Source: Hyphomicrobiales bacterium
GTDB taxonomy: Bacteria > Pseudomonadota > Alphaproteobacteria > Rhizobiales > Rhizobiaceae
DNA length: 46,649 bases
Direction: 5' to 3'
NCBI GenBank assembly: GCA_030456445.1
Contig: JAKDNM010000014.1
Coordinates: 1 to 46,649, forward strand
Part shown: one piece after another, positions 1 to 10,215 of the stretch
Numbering within the stretch: position 1 is the first letter of the stretch
How the letters are laid out: each line of letters begins with the position of its first letter
Translations under genes and position numbers: made by a program
The notes under the pieces: generated by a model
Told to the model about the DNA's origin: nothing
The model's database searches: none
What the model saw: only the letters and a program-made list of their open reading frames with translations

Positions 1-727
1 CGTCATGCTCGTGATGATGGTCATGGTCATGCCCCTCATGGTCGTGCCCCTCATGGTCGTGATCATGCTCGTCGGCGTCGAGGAAATGCGGATCGTTCTC
101 CAGCGCGCGATTGAGATCGAAGGCACCGCGATCGAGCACCTCGGCAAGGTCGATGCCGGCGCGTGTGGTGCGGTGGATGCGGGCGGAGGGATTGATCGCG
201 CGGATCGTCGCTTCGACGTTCTTGAGCTCGTCTTCGCCGACGAGGTCGGTCTTGTTGAGCAAGACCACGTCGGCGAAGGCGATCTGGTCCTCCGCCTCAC
301 GACTGTCCTTGAGGCGCAAGGGGAGATGCTTGGCGTCGACCAGCGCCACCACGGCGTCGAGCCTTGTCTTGGCGCGCACGTCGTCGTCCATGAAGAAGGT
401 CTGTGCGACGGGGACGGGGTCGGCAAGCCCGGTGGTCTCGACAAGGATCGCGTCGAAGCGGCCGGGGCGGCGCATCAGGCCCTCGACGACGCGGATCAGG
501 TCGCCGCGCACGGTGCAGCAAACGCAGCCATTGTTCATCTCGTAGATTTCCTCATCGGATTCCACGATCAGGTCGTTATCGATGCCGATCTCGCCGAACT
601 CGTTGACGATGATGGCGTAGCGCTTGCCGTGGTCCTCCGAAAGGATGCGGTTGAGAAGCGTCGTCTTGCCGGACCCGAGATAACCGGTCAGTACGGTTAC
701 CGGGATCTGCGCCTGGGTGTCGGTCAT
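1..727 (-). CDS. CobW/COG0523-family GTP-binding metallochaperone (3' end outside window)
   Basis: The reading frame starts at an ATG at 727 and runs off the left edge, with 242 codons visible. Near the N-terminus it has a P-loop ([11 protein letters not shown]), then the metal-binding GCVCC motif that defines COG0523, a VETTGLADP switch region and an NKTDLV guanine-specificity motif. The visible end is a histidine/aspartate-rich stretch with repeated [11 protein letters not shown], typical of zinc- or cobalt-handling members. The family are cytoplasmic GTPases that deliver metal to target proteins. Which metal is served cannot be read from the sequence; zinc is the commonest for free-standing copies, and no cobalamin genes are nearby. 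A near-palindrome lies 22 bases upstream of the start. The C-terminal CobW domain lies beyond the window. Confidence 0.93.
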   Translation of the reverse strand, partial: MTDTQAQIPVTVLTGYLGSGKTTLLNRILSEDHGKRYAIIVNEFGEIGIDNDLIVESDEEIYEMNNGCVCCTVRGDLIRVVEGLMRRPGRFDAILVETTGLADPVPVAQTFFMDDDVRAKTRLDAVVALVDAKHLPLRLKDSREAEDQIAFADVVLLNKTDLVGEDELKNVEATIRAINPSARIHRTTRAGIDLAEVLDRGAFDLNRALENDPHFLDADEHDHDHEGHDHEGHDHDHHHEHD

Positions 728-748
728 GATATTCCTCTTTCGGATGCG

Positions 749-764
749 CGTCTCATATAAGACG
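749..764. promoter_or_regulatory. Near-perfect 16-bp palindrome upstream of cobW-like gene
   Basis: CGTCTCATATAAGACG is a palindrome with one mismatched pair in eight. It sits 22 bases before the cobW-like start and in the divergent gap shared with the MarR gene. It could be an operator for either gene. No match to a named box was established. Confidence 0.35.
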
Positions 765-937
765 GCGGCCTGCCGATTGCACGAGCTTCCTTGACTGGAA
801 AAGCTGTCATGCGTCTGTCACATGGGTCTGCAATGAAAGCGCATCTGTTGCCGGCAAAGTGTTGCCGTCAGCATCGGCGGTTGCGAAAGTAGCGAGTGCG
901 GATAAGCTCCGTCCAGACCGCCCGGGAGGGAAAACCC

Positions 938-1423
938 ATGGCCAAGGCCGGCAAGGCTCAGACGATGAACCTTCTGCAATCGGCGGCAAGGCTTTCGCGT
1001 ACCGCGCTTGCATCGCGGCTGAACGGAAGGGGCCTCTATCCGGGGCAGGACCAGATCGTGCTGGCGCTGGCCGACGAAGACGGGCAGACGCCCGGCCAGC
1101 TCGCGCTCCGGCTCGGGGTGAAGCCGCCCACTGTCACCAAGACCATCAATCGTTTGCAGAGCCAGGGTTTCCTCTCCAAGCGAGCCTCCGAGCAGGACGG
1201 GCGCCAGGCGCATGTGTTCCTGACGGAAAGCGGGCGCGACGCCATCAAGGCGATCGAGAAATCGGTGCGCAAGACGCAGAAGCTCGCTCTGAAGGATTTC
1301 GACAAGAAGGAGCAGAAGACGCTCACCAAGCTGCTCCAGCGCGTAGAGGCGAACCTGTCGGACACCGAATATGTCGAGGTGGATGAAGGACCCGAGGAAG
1401 AAACGCCGGCCGCCGCCGAATAG
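938..1423 (+). CDS. MarR-family transcriptional regulator
   Basis: This is a 161-residue winged-helix protein. The recognition region reads TPGQLALRLGVKPPTVTKTI, followed by the wing (SKRASEQDGRQAHVFLTESG) and a long C-terminal helix of the dimer interface (about residues 95-140). The last 20 or so residues are an acidic tail (EYVEVDEGPEEE) that most MarR proteins lack. I chose the ATG at 938 because GGGAGGG lies about 6 bases before it; an upstream in-frame start at 896 has no comparable ribosome site. MarR proteins usually repress a neighbouring gene and release on binding a small ligand. Here the only close neighbour is the divergent CobW-type gene, so the target is unknown. Confidence 0.9.
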   Translation: MAKAGKAQTMNLLQSAARLSRTALASRLNGRGLYPGQDQIVLALADEDGQTPGQLALRLGVKPPTVTKTINRLQSQGFLSKRASEQDGRQAHVFLTESGRDAIKAIEKSVRKTQKLALKDFDKKEQKTLTKLLQRVEANLSDTEYVEVDEGPEEETPAAAE

Positions 1424-1503
1424 GCGCTTCCCGAGCATCGCCTTCGCCGCCGCAAAAGCTTTGTTCCGGCCTCTTTCGCCAAGCCTCTCTTGATGGCATA
1501 AGC

Positions 1504-1523
1504 AGCTTTAAACTGTTTAAGCT
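1504..1523. promoter_or_regulatory. Candidate LacI-type operator
   Basis: TTAAACTGTTTAA (1508-1520) is a perfect odd-length palindrome with 6-bp arms. Allowing one bulged T, the arms extend to AGCTT(T)AAAC and GTTTAAGCT. It ends 21 bases before the proposed start of the LacI-family gene, a usual place for an autoregulatory operator. Confidence 0.5.
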
Positions 1524-1544
1524 AGCTTTGCCGGGAGAGGGGTT

Positions 1545-2564
1545 CTGGCTCAGAAAATCAAGCTGTCCACGATCGCCGATGCGTTGAAAGTATCGACGGC
1601 CACAGTGTCGCTGGCGCTGCGCGATTCGCCGCTCGTCGCCGACCAGACGCGCGAGCGCATCAAGGAGCACGCGCGCGCCATCGGCTATATCTACAACCGC
1701 CGCGCGGCGAGCCTCAGGACCTCGCGCTCGGGCATCGTCGGTGTCGTCGTGCACGACATCATGAACCCGTTCTACGCGGAAATCCTGCGCTCGATCGAAT
1801 CCGAGCTCGACCGCGGCCGGCAGACCTTCCTGCTCTGCAACCATTACGACGATCTGGAAAAGCAGCGCACCTTCATCGATACGCTGCTGCAACTGGGCGC
1901 CGACGGCGTCATCATGTCGGCGGCCATCGGCACGCCGAAGGAGGACATCGCGCTGGCCGAGGAGAACGGCCTGCCGGCGGTCCTGATCGCGCGCAGCGTG
2001 ACCGGCGCGGACGTGCCGGTCTTTCGCGGCGACGACGCCTATGGCATCGGCCTTGCCACCAACCACCTGATTTCGCTCGGGCATACCCGCATCGCCATGA
2101 TCGGCGGCACCGACAGTACCTCTACGGGCCGCGACCGCTATCGCGGCTATGTGATCGCCATGACGAAGGCCGGCATGGAGTTGAAGCCCGAATGGCGGCT
2201 GCCCGGTCCGCGCACCAAGCAGGCAGGTTTCGAGGGGGCTCAGGAATTCCTGGCCTTGAAGGACAAGCCGACGGCGGCGGTCTGCTGGAACGATCTTGTC
2301 GCCATCGGGCTGATGAACGGCATCGCGCGCGCCGGCATGGTGACGGGCGCGGATATCTCGGTTACCGGCTATGACGATCTGGAGGAGGCGGCGATCGCCA
2401 CGCCGGCACTGACGACCGTGTGGAACGGGCAGCGCGAGGTCGGACGCCGTGCAGCCCGCACGCTGCTCGATCGCTTGAGCGGCATCGAGGTCCATGGCGG
2501 CCAGGAACTGATCCGGCCGGAACTGCATGTGCGTCAGTCGACCGGCAAGCCCAAAGAAAGATGA
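1545..2564 (+). CDS. LacI-family transcriptional regulator (non-ATG start)
   Basis: The protein has an N-terminal LacI helix-turn-helix (KLSTIADALKVSTATVSLAL), a hinge helix, and a periplasmic-binding-protein-like ligand domain from about residue 60 (GIVGVVVHDIMNPFYAEILR) to the end. No ATG precedes the HTH. A TTG at 1584 would cut the first HTH helix off, whereas a CTG at 1545 (MAQKIKLSTI...) restores the full domain and follows GGGAGAGG at 1533-1540. I therefore propose CTG 1545, giving 339 residues; the exact start codon remains uncertain. A palindrome just upstream suggests autoregulation. The ligand is probably a sugar or sugar acid (family knowledge). The 2-hydroxyacid dehydrogenase at 3119 is the nearest plausible metabolic target on this strand. 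Confidence 0.88.
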   Translation: MAQKIKLSTIADALKVSTATVSLALRDSPLVADQTRERIKEHARAIGYIYNRRAASLRTSRSGIVGVVVHDIMNPFYAEILRSIESELDRGRQTFLLCNHYDDLEKQRTFIDTLLQLGADGVIMSAAIGTPKEDIALAEENGLPAVLIARSVTGADVPVFRGDDAYGIGLATNHLISLGHTRIAMIGGTDSTSTGRDRYRGYVIAMTKAGMELKPEWRLPGPRTKQAGFEGAQEFLALKDKPTAAVCWNDLVAIGLMNGIARAGMVTGADISVTGYDDLEEAAIATPALTTVWNGQREVGRRAARTLLDRLSGIEVHGGQELIRPELHVRQSTGKPKER

Positions 2565-2577
2565 GTATGCGTGTATG

Positions 2578-2607
2578 CGTGCGCCCGCCTTGACGGGCGC
2601 ACGTTTC
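2578..2607. terminator. Bidirectional terminator hairpin
   Basis: CGTGCGCCCG and CGGGCGCACG form a 10-bp perfect stem with a 6-base loop. The hairpin lies between the LacI gene and the convergent small secreted protein gene. The T-run on the plus side is short (GTTTCG). Confidence 0.6.
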
Positions 2608-2618
2608 GCATCGCGGCA

Positions 2619-3017
2619 TCACATGACGCCGAAAATGCTGCAGAGCGCGTATGTCATGGTTCCGTACGAGCCGCGCTGGGCGTCGGCGCTGTCACAGGTC
2701 TTGGTCAGTTCGGCCTGCGATTGCGAATCCATGCGCCGATAGGTTTGCCTGATTTCTGTTTCCGATTTCAGCGCCGCCATGGAATCGTCGGTGAAGAAGG
2801 GTCGGAAGATGTCGCCATTCTGGTACACTATCCTCTCTACATCGGATTGGTACCCGTCGTTTGAGATGGAACCCGTTTGCATCTCCATGTCTGGTCCGCT
2901 TCCGTTGCCGGAAGACAAGTCGTTCCGACCTGCTCCGTTCGGTTGTGCAAAGGCTGAACCCGCTACAAAAAGGGCAGCGGCGACGGTCAGCGTAAATGTC
3001 CTGATTTTCATCGTCAT
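2619..3017 (-). CDS. Small secreted protein of unknown function
   Basis: This 132-residue protein has a clear Sec signal peptide: positive start, hydrophobic TLTVAAALFVAG, and a likely cleavage site at SAFA-QP around residue 24. The mature part is polar and Gly/Asn/Ser-rich at first, then carries two cysteines (KTCDSADA and YALCSIFG) that could form a disulfide in the periplasm. I do not recognise a family. Either ATG at 3017 or at 3011 could start it; both follow the AGGAAAGGA purine stretch. It is a single gene convergent with the LacI regulator and divergent from the dehydrogenase gene. Confidence 0.75.
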   Translation of the reverse strand: MTMKIRTFTLTVAAALFVAGSAFAQPNGAGRNDLSSGNGSGPDMEMQTGSISNDGYQSDVERIVYQNGDIFRPFFTDDSMAALKSETEIRQTYRRMDSQSQAELTKTCDSADAQRGSYGTMTYALCSIFGVM

Positions 3018-3118
3018 TCCTTTCCTTCTTCGCTACGTTGCGCTTGGCAACCGAAAGCAACGGCCGCGTTGGAGGGCGTGTTCCAACACGTCGATTGAAC
3101 ATATTGTGAGGATTGCGG

Positions 3119-4093
3119 ATGAAATTTTCGGGCGAGATTTACGTACTGGTTCCGGGGCCCCTCAACGAGCACGCCATCCAGCGCATACGCGATACGTTCA
3201 GGCTGGAGCCCATACCGACCGGGGACGCGAAGCTGGTCACGCCCGCGATGGCTGCAAGCGTGCGCGGCGTCGCCTCGATGGCTCCGGTCAATGCCGCGCT
3301 GATCGACGCGCTGCCGAAGCTCGAGATCATCGCCAATTTCGGCGTCGGCTATGACGGGGTCGACGCGAAGCATGCGGCGGCGAAGGGCATCATGGTCACC
3401 AATACGCCCGATGTCCTGACCGAGGAAGTCGCCGACACGGCGCTCGGCCTTCTCATCAACGCGGTGCGTGAACTGCCGAGTGCCGAAAGATGGCTGCGCG
3501 AGGGACGCTGGCCGAAGGAAGGCGCCTATCCGCTCACCGGCGCGACGTTGCGTGACCGCCGTGCCGGCATTTTCGGGCTGGGTCGTATCGGCAAGGCGAT
3601 CGCGAGCCGGCTCGAAGTCTTCGGCATGCCGGTCGCCTATCATAACAGGAATCCCGTCGAGGGCTCGTCCTACGCCTACTATCCAACCCTCGTCGAACTG
3701 GCGAGGGCCGTCGATACGCTGATCTGCGTGGCGCCCGGCGGCAAGGGCACCGAAAAAGCCGTCAACGCCGAAGTGCTCAAGGCGCTCGGTCCGAACGGCG
3801 TGTTCGTCAATGTCGGGCGCGGCAGTTCGGTGGACGAGGATGCGCTTGCCGCGGCGCTCGAAAGCGGGACCATCCGTGCCGCCGGCCTCGACGTTTTCGC
3901 CGACGAGCCGAAGGTGCCGCAACGGCTCCTCGATGCCCCCCACACCTGTCTCCTGCCGCATGTCGGCTCGGCAAGCGTCTATACGCGCGATGCGATGGCC
4001 GATCTCCAGGTCGACAATCTCGTCTCCTGGTTTTCCGAAGGAAAGGCGATCACGCCGGTATCGGAGACGCGGCACGTCGAGCCCAAATCTTAG
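3119..4093 (+). CDS. D-isomer-specific 2-hydroxyacid dehydrogenase (glyoxylate/hydroxypyruvate reductase-like)
   Basis: The 324-residue protein has the complete fold of NAD(P)-dependent D-2-hydroxyacid dehydrogenases. The catalytic N-terminal part contains NFGVGYDGVD, and the Rossmann motif GLGRIGKAIASRLE lies near residue 153. The catalytic triad is visible: Arg in VGRGSSVDE (about 233), Glu in DVFADEPKVP (about 262) and His in LLPHVGSAS (about 281). The family reduces 2-oxo acids such as glyoxylate or hydroxypyruvate, or oxidises the D-hydroxy acid. I chose the ATG at 3119 because GAGG lies 7 bases upstream; a TTG two codons earlier is less likely. The exact substrate cannot be read from sequence. 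The LacI regulator two genes upstream may control it (inference). Confidence 0.92.
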   Translation: MKFSGEIYVLVPGPLNEHAIQRIRDTFRLEPIPTGDAKLVTPAMAASVRGVASMAPVNAALIDALPKLEIIANFGVGYDGVDAKHAAAKGIMVTNTPDVLTEEVADTALGLLINAVRELPSAERWLREGRWPKEGAYPLTGATLRDRRAGIFGLGRIGKAIASRLEVFGMPVAYHNRNPVEGSSYAYYPTLVELARAVDTLICVAPGGKGTEKAVNAEVLKALGPNGVFVNVGRGSSVDEDALAAALESGTIRAAGLDVFADEPKVPQRLLDAPHTCLLPHVGSASVYTRDAMADLQVDNLVSWFSEGKAITPVSETRHVEPKS

Positions 4094-4099
4094 GATTTC

Positions 4100-4114
4100 T
4101 TAACGTCCGTTTAA
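4100..4114. promoter_or_regulatory. CtrA-like box TTAA-N7-TTAA
   Basis: TTAA, seven bases, TTAA occurs 62 bases before the ATG of the Inh-like gene. This spacing matches the full CtrA recognition motif known in alphaproteobacteria. It is a single short match, so chance occurrence is possible. Confidence 0.4.
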
Positions 4115-4175
4115 GGCTTGCTCCCCATCCTGCCGCTGAAAGACGGCACTTTCGCCGTGGCCGGGGGGCCAGCAC

Positions 4176-4592
4176 ATGAATTTGCTATCCATCGGACTGG
4201 TGGCCGGACTGGCCGCGACGGTCGGCATGACGGCGCTGAAGAAGCCTGTGCCGGCAATCGACGAGGCGCCGGCAAAAGGCGTCGAGGCGGCCGCCTTCCT
4301 GAAACCGGATACGGTCTTCCGGCTGGAGAATGCAGGCGGCCGGATGAGCTGCATCGTGCGCAAGGGACGGACGCTGTCGGACGGTCGCTCGCTGATCGAG
4401 CCGGGGCCGCGATGCGCCGCGATCTTCGCGCCGCTCGGCGATGCTGCCGTGTGGCATGCGCGTGACGACGGAACGGTCGATTTCATCGGCAGGGGCGGGC
4501 GCACGCTTGTCCGCTTCGCGCTTGCCGACGGGGCCGGCTACGAATCAATCCGCCCGCGCTCGAAGATCCTTTCGCTGATCGCGGAAAGATAG
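4176..4592 (+). CDS. Exported protein resembling AprI/Inh metalloprotease inhibitor domain
   Basis: This 138-residue protein has a short hydrophobic N-terminal segment (LLSIGLVAGLAATVGMTAL) that acts as a signal or anchor. The remaining part (about residues 45-125) has the pattern of the Inh beta-barrel domain: FRLENAGGRMSCIVRKG, a second cysteine in PGPRCAAIF, then AAVWHARDDGTVDFIGRGGRTLVRF. The two cysteines match the conserved disulfide of that family. Known members inhibit secreted serralysin-type proteases in the periplasm, but many alphaproteobacterial relatives have no such protease nearby, and none is visible here. The family assignment is from pattern only. A CtrA-like box lies upstream, and it converges with the amidotransferase gene. 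Confidence 0.72.
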   Translation: MNLLSIGLVAGLAATVGMTALKKPVPAIDEAPAKGVEAAAFLKPDTVFRLENAGGRMSCIVRKGRTLSDGRSLIEPGPRCAAIFAPLGDAAVWHARDDGTVDFIGRGGRTLVRFALADGAGYESIRPRSKILSLIAER

Positions 4593-4608
4593 ACCGTCGC
4601 GAGCAATC

Positions 4609-5382
4609 CTACTCCGCCGCCTGCCGTGCCGTTGTCCGCATGGCGGAATGGGTGCGCACCGCATCGCCGAAGGCTTCGAAGATGCGGCGCGAGGTGTCGT
4701 CCTTGTGCGCCCAATATTCGGGATGCCACTGGACGCCGACGGCGAAGGCCGGCGCACCCCTGACCGAGACCGCTTCGACCGTCCCGTCTTCGGCGACGGC
4801 CTCGACATCGAGCCTGGGGCCGAGCCGGTCGACCCCCTGGCGATGCAGCGAATTCACCTGGATGTCGCCCGCTCCGAAGATGCCGGCAAGGCAGCTTCCG
4901 GGCTGGATGGAGACCTTCTGGCGGATGGCGAAGCGCTCGCTCTGGCTCACTCCCGCCGGCGCGCGATGATCGATTGCCCCCTCGCGCTCCTGGATTTCCG
5001 TCGCCAGCGTGCCGCCGAGCGCGACGTTCATTTCCTGTATGCCCCGGCAGATGGCGAGCAGCGGAACGCCGCGTTCGACCGCCTTGCGGATGAGCGGCAG
5101 TGTGGTCGCGTCACGGGCCGGATCGTAGGGGCCGTTCGCCTCGCTCGCTTCACCGCCGTAAAGCGAGGGGTGCACGTTGGATTTCGACCCGGTGACCATG
5201 ACCCCGTCGACGGCGGCAAGCAGCGCGTCCAGGTCGAGACGTTTGCCGAAGGACGGGATGAGAACCGGGAACACGCCGGCCGCCGACACGGCGGCCTCGA
5301 GATATTGCTCAGGCGTGGCGTGCCAGACATAGTTCTCGAATGCCTTGGTATCGGTGGAAACGGCGACCAGCGGCTGGTTCAT
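4609..5382 (-). CDS. Class I glutamine amidotransferase, gamma-glutamyl-GABA hydrolase (PuuD) family
   Basis: The 257-residue protein is a full-length peptidase C26 domain. The nucleophile elbow AICRGIQEMN (Cys near residue 115) and the His-Glu pair in VGVQWHPEYWA (about residue 222) complete the triad. TGSKSNVHPSLYGG and the DP-rich loop after it are typical of PuuD-like enzymes, which hydrolyse gamma-glutamyl bonds of polyamine-derived intermediates in the cytoplasm. No other putrescine-pathway gene (puuA, puuB, puuC) is in the window, so the physiological substrate is open. The ATG at 5382 follows a GA-rich region. The gene stands alone on the minus strand, convergent with the Inh-like gene. 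Confidence 0.9.
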   Translation of the reverse strand: MNQPLVAVSTDTKAFENYVWHATPEQYLEAAVSAAGVFPVLIPSFGKRLDLDALLAAVDGVMVTGSKSNVHPSLYGGEASEANGPYDPARDATTLPLIRKAVERGVPLLAICRGIQEMNVALGGTLATEIQEREGAIDHRAPAGVSQSERFAIRQKVSIQPGSCLAGIFGAGDIQVNSLHRQGVDRLGPRLDVEAVAEDGTVEAVSVRGAPAFAVGVQWHPEYWAHKDDTSRRIFEAFGDAVRTHSAMRTTARQAAE

Positions 5383-6925
<1,543 letters not shown>

Positions 6926-6950
6926 GCGTTTATAGCGGATTTATGGATGG

Positions 6951-6979
6951 ACCCGGGGTGCATCGCGCTCCGGGTTTTT
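6951..6979 (+). terminator. Rho-independent terminator after first TRAP binding protein
   Basis: ACCCGG (6951) pairs with CCGGGT (6970), and inner pairs extend the stem to about 10 with two wobbles and a 5-base loop. The stem is followed directly by a T run (TTTTT C TG). It separates the two binding-protein genes into different transcripts or attenuates read-through. Confidence 0.75.
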
Positions 6980-7020
6980 CTGTTTCCGGATGGCTGCGCG
7001 GCGTCTCTGGATCACCGTGA

Positions 7021-8235
<1,215 letters not shown>

Positions 8236-8256
8236 ACGGCCCTGCCTGAAAGCGGA

Positions 8257-8291
8257 CGCCCCGGAGCGATGCTCCGGGGCGCTTTCGTTCC
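8257..8291 (+). terminator. Rho-independent terminator after second TRAP binding protein
   Basis: CGCCCCGGAGC (8257-8267) and GCTCCGGGGCG (8271-8281) form a perfect 11-bp stem with a 3-base loop, followed by CTTTCGTT. Confidence 0.85.
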
Positions 8292-8318
8292 GGCCGATCG
8301 AGTTCGGCCCGGCGGCTG

Positions 8319-8408
8319 GAGCATGATGTGATTGGATCGCATCATGCTCATATCTTTTTATTTGAGCATGATCCGGAAAACCGGTGCCCACTTTTCCGGA
8401 TCATGCTC
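8319..8408. repeat. Dispersed two-hairpin palindromic repeat, copy 1 (GAGCATGAT family)
   Basis: The unit contains two hairpins in series. GAGCATGATG pairs with CATCATGCTC, and GAGCATGATCCGGAAAA pairs with TTTTCCGGATCATGCTC around the loop CCGGTGCCCAC. A full second copy lies at 25488-25586. It sits between the convergent binding-protein and dctM genes and could terminate transcription from both sides. Confidence 0.85.
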
Positions 8409-8415
8409 TATGCCG

Positions 8416-10215
8416 TCAATTGAATTTCGGCGGCTGACTGAGATCGGTCGCAGGCGCGGGCGTTGCCGGTTTCGGCGCATTGCCGCCGCCCAGAGCGGGG
8501 GGCGTGCCACCGAGGCCGGGAGGCGTACCGCCGAGGCCAGGCGCTTGCGTATTGTCGCTGCCCGGAGCGGCGAAGGGATTGAAGCCCATGCCGTTGCCGC
8601 CGAGGCCCGGCACCTGGATATGGATATCCTTGATGTCCAGTTGGACCGCATCGCCCTTATAGCGCAGCACCATTTGCGGGAAGGCGATGGTGAGACCGAT
8701 CATGATGACCTGGATGACGACGAACGGCACGGCACCCCAATAAATCTGGCCGGTCGTGATCGGCTCGATCTTCTTGCCGGTGACCTTGTCGATATAGGGC
8801 ACGCGGGCAGCGACCGAGCGCAGATAGAACAATGCGAAGCCGAAGGGCGGGTGCATGAAGCTTGTCTGCATGTTGACGCCCAAAAGCACGCCGAACCAGA
8901 TCAGGTCGATGCCGAGCTTGTCGGCCACCGGCGCCAGCAGCGGGATGAGGATGAAGGCGAGTTCGAAGAAATCGAGGAAGAAGGCGAGAACAAAAACCAG
9001 GATGTTGACGACGATCAGGAAGCCGAGTTCGCCGCCTGGTACCGACAACAGCAGATGCTCGACCCAAAGGTGGCCGTTGACGCCGTAGAAGGTCAGCGAA
9101 AAGGTGCGCGCACCGATCAGGATGAAGAGTACGAAGGAGGAGAGCCTGGTCGTCGAGGTGAGGGCCTGCCGGACTACGTCCATCGACAGTCGGCCCTTTA
9201 CCGCTGCCATGACAAGCGCGCCGACCGCGCCCATCGCGCCGCCCTCGGTCGGCGTGGCTATGCCAAGGAAGATGGTGCCGAGCACAAGGAAGATCAGCGC
9301 CAGCGGCGGGATGAGCACGATGATCACCTGCTGCGCCAATCGTGACATCAGGCCGATCTTCAGGCTCTTGTCGAGGACCGCAGCGACATAAATGACGATG
9401 ATGGCGATCGTCGCGCCCCATATGTCGGCGTTCTGGCCGTAATGGGGAATCAGGATGCGGTTCGCCCCGTAGGCGATGGCCACCGCGATCACCAGCGCCA
9501 CCACCAGCGACATGACGCCGGAACCCAGCGTGCGGGCCTCCGGCGGTAGCGCCGGCATCGAGTCCGGCCAGATGATCGACATCAGGAGCACGTAGCCCAT
9601 GTAGAGGCTGGTCAGTACGAGACCGGGCACGATCGCGCCCGCATACATATCGCCGACGGAGCGGCCGAGCTGGTCGGCCAGAACGATCAGCACCAGCGAG
9701 GGCGGGATGATCTGGGCGAGCGTACCGGACGCAGTGATGACGCCGCTGGCGATGCGCCGGTCATAACCGTAGCGCAGCATGATCGGCAGCGAGATCAGGC
9801 CCATGGCGATGACCGAAGCGGCGACCACGCCGGTCGTCGCGGCAAGCAGCGCGCCGACGAAGATGACGGCATAGGCGAGGCCGCCGCGGATCGGGCCGAA
9901 CAACTGCCCGATCGTATCGAGCAGATCCTCCGCCATGCCGGATCGTTCGAGGATGATGCCCATGAAGGTGAAGAACGGGACGGCAAGCAGCGTCTCGTTC
10001 GACATGATGCCCCAGAAACGCTCCGGGAGCGCGTAGAGGAGCGGCCACGACAGCGAAATGCTGCCGCCCGAATAGGGCGCCAGCTCCACGCCGATGAAAA
10101 AGAACAGAAGCCCGTTCGCGGCGAGTGCGAAGGCGGCCGGATACCCGATGATGAGAAAGAACACCAGGGCGGCGAACATGATCGGCGCCATGTTCTGCGC
10201 GATGAACTCGATCAT
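8416..10215 (-). CDS. dctM: TRAP transporter large permease subunit (DctM)
   Basis: The 599-residue protein is a many-helix membrane protein with DctM-family hallmarks: FALAANGLLFFFIGVEL near the start, PFFTFMGIILERSGMAEDLLDTI, GVVAASVIAMGLISLPIMLRYGYD, SGTLAQIIPPSLVLIVLAD, and FLGIATPTEGGAMGAVGAL. It forms the sodium-coupled transport channel in the inner membrane. A hydrophilic C-terminal tail of about 60 residues, rich in Gly, Pro and Asn with repeated LGGTPP units, is unusual for the family. The start overlaps the stop of dctQ by one base (TGATG), so the two are translationally coupled. The gene converges with the two binding-protein genes. Confidence 0.95.
   Translation of the reverse strand: MIEFIAQNMAPIMFAALVFFLIIGYPAAFALAANGLLFFFIGVELAPYSGGSISLSWPLLYALPERFWGIMSNETLLAVPFFTFMGIILERSGMAEDLLDTIGQLFGPIRGGLAYAVIFVGALLAATTGVVAASVIAMGLISLPIMLRYGYDRRIASGVITASGTLAQIIPPSLVLIVLADQLGRSVGDMYAGAIVPGLVLTSLYMGYVLLMSIIWPDSMPALPPEARTLGSGVMSLVVALVIAVAIAYGANRILIPHYGQNADIWGATIAIIVIYVAAVLDKSLKIGLMSRLAQQVIIVLIPPLALIFLVLGTIFLGIATPTEGGAMGAVGALVMAAVKGRLSMDVVRQALTSTTRLSSFVLFILIGARTFSLTFYGVNGHLWVEHLLLSVPGGELGFLIVVNILVFVLAFFLDFFELAFILIPLLAPVADKLGIDLIWFGVLLGVNMQTSFMHPPFGFALFYLRSVAARVPYIDKVTGKKIEPITTGQIYWGAVPFVVIQVIMIGLTIAFPQMVLRYKGDAVQLDIKDIHIQVPGLGGNGMGFNPFAAPGSDNTQAPGLGGTPPGLGGTPPALGGGNAPKPATPAPATDLSQPPKFN

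Noticed and set aside
1..75. Repeated CATGGTCGTGCCCCT-like units at the left edge, possibly a satellite or CRISPR-like array
   Set aside because: On the minus strand they encode the His/Asp-rich tail of the CobW-type protein; spacing and length do not fit an array.
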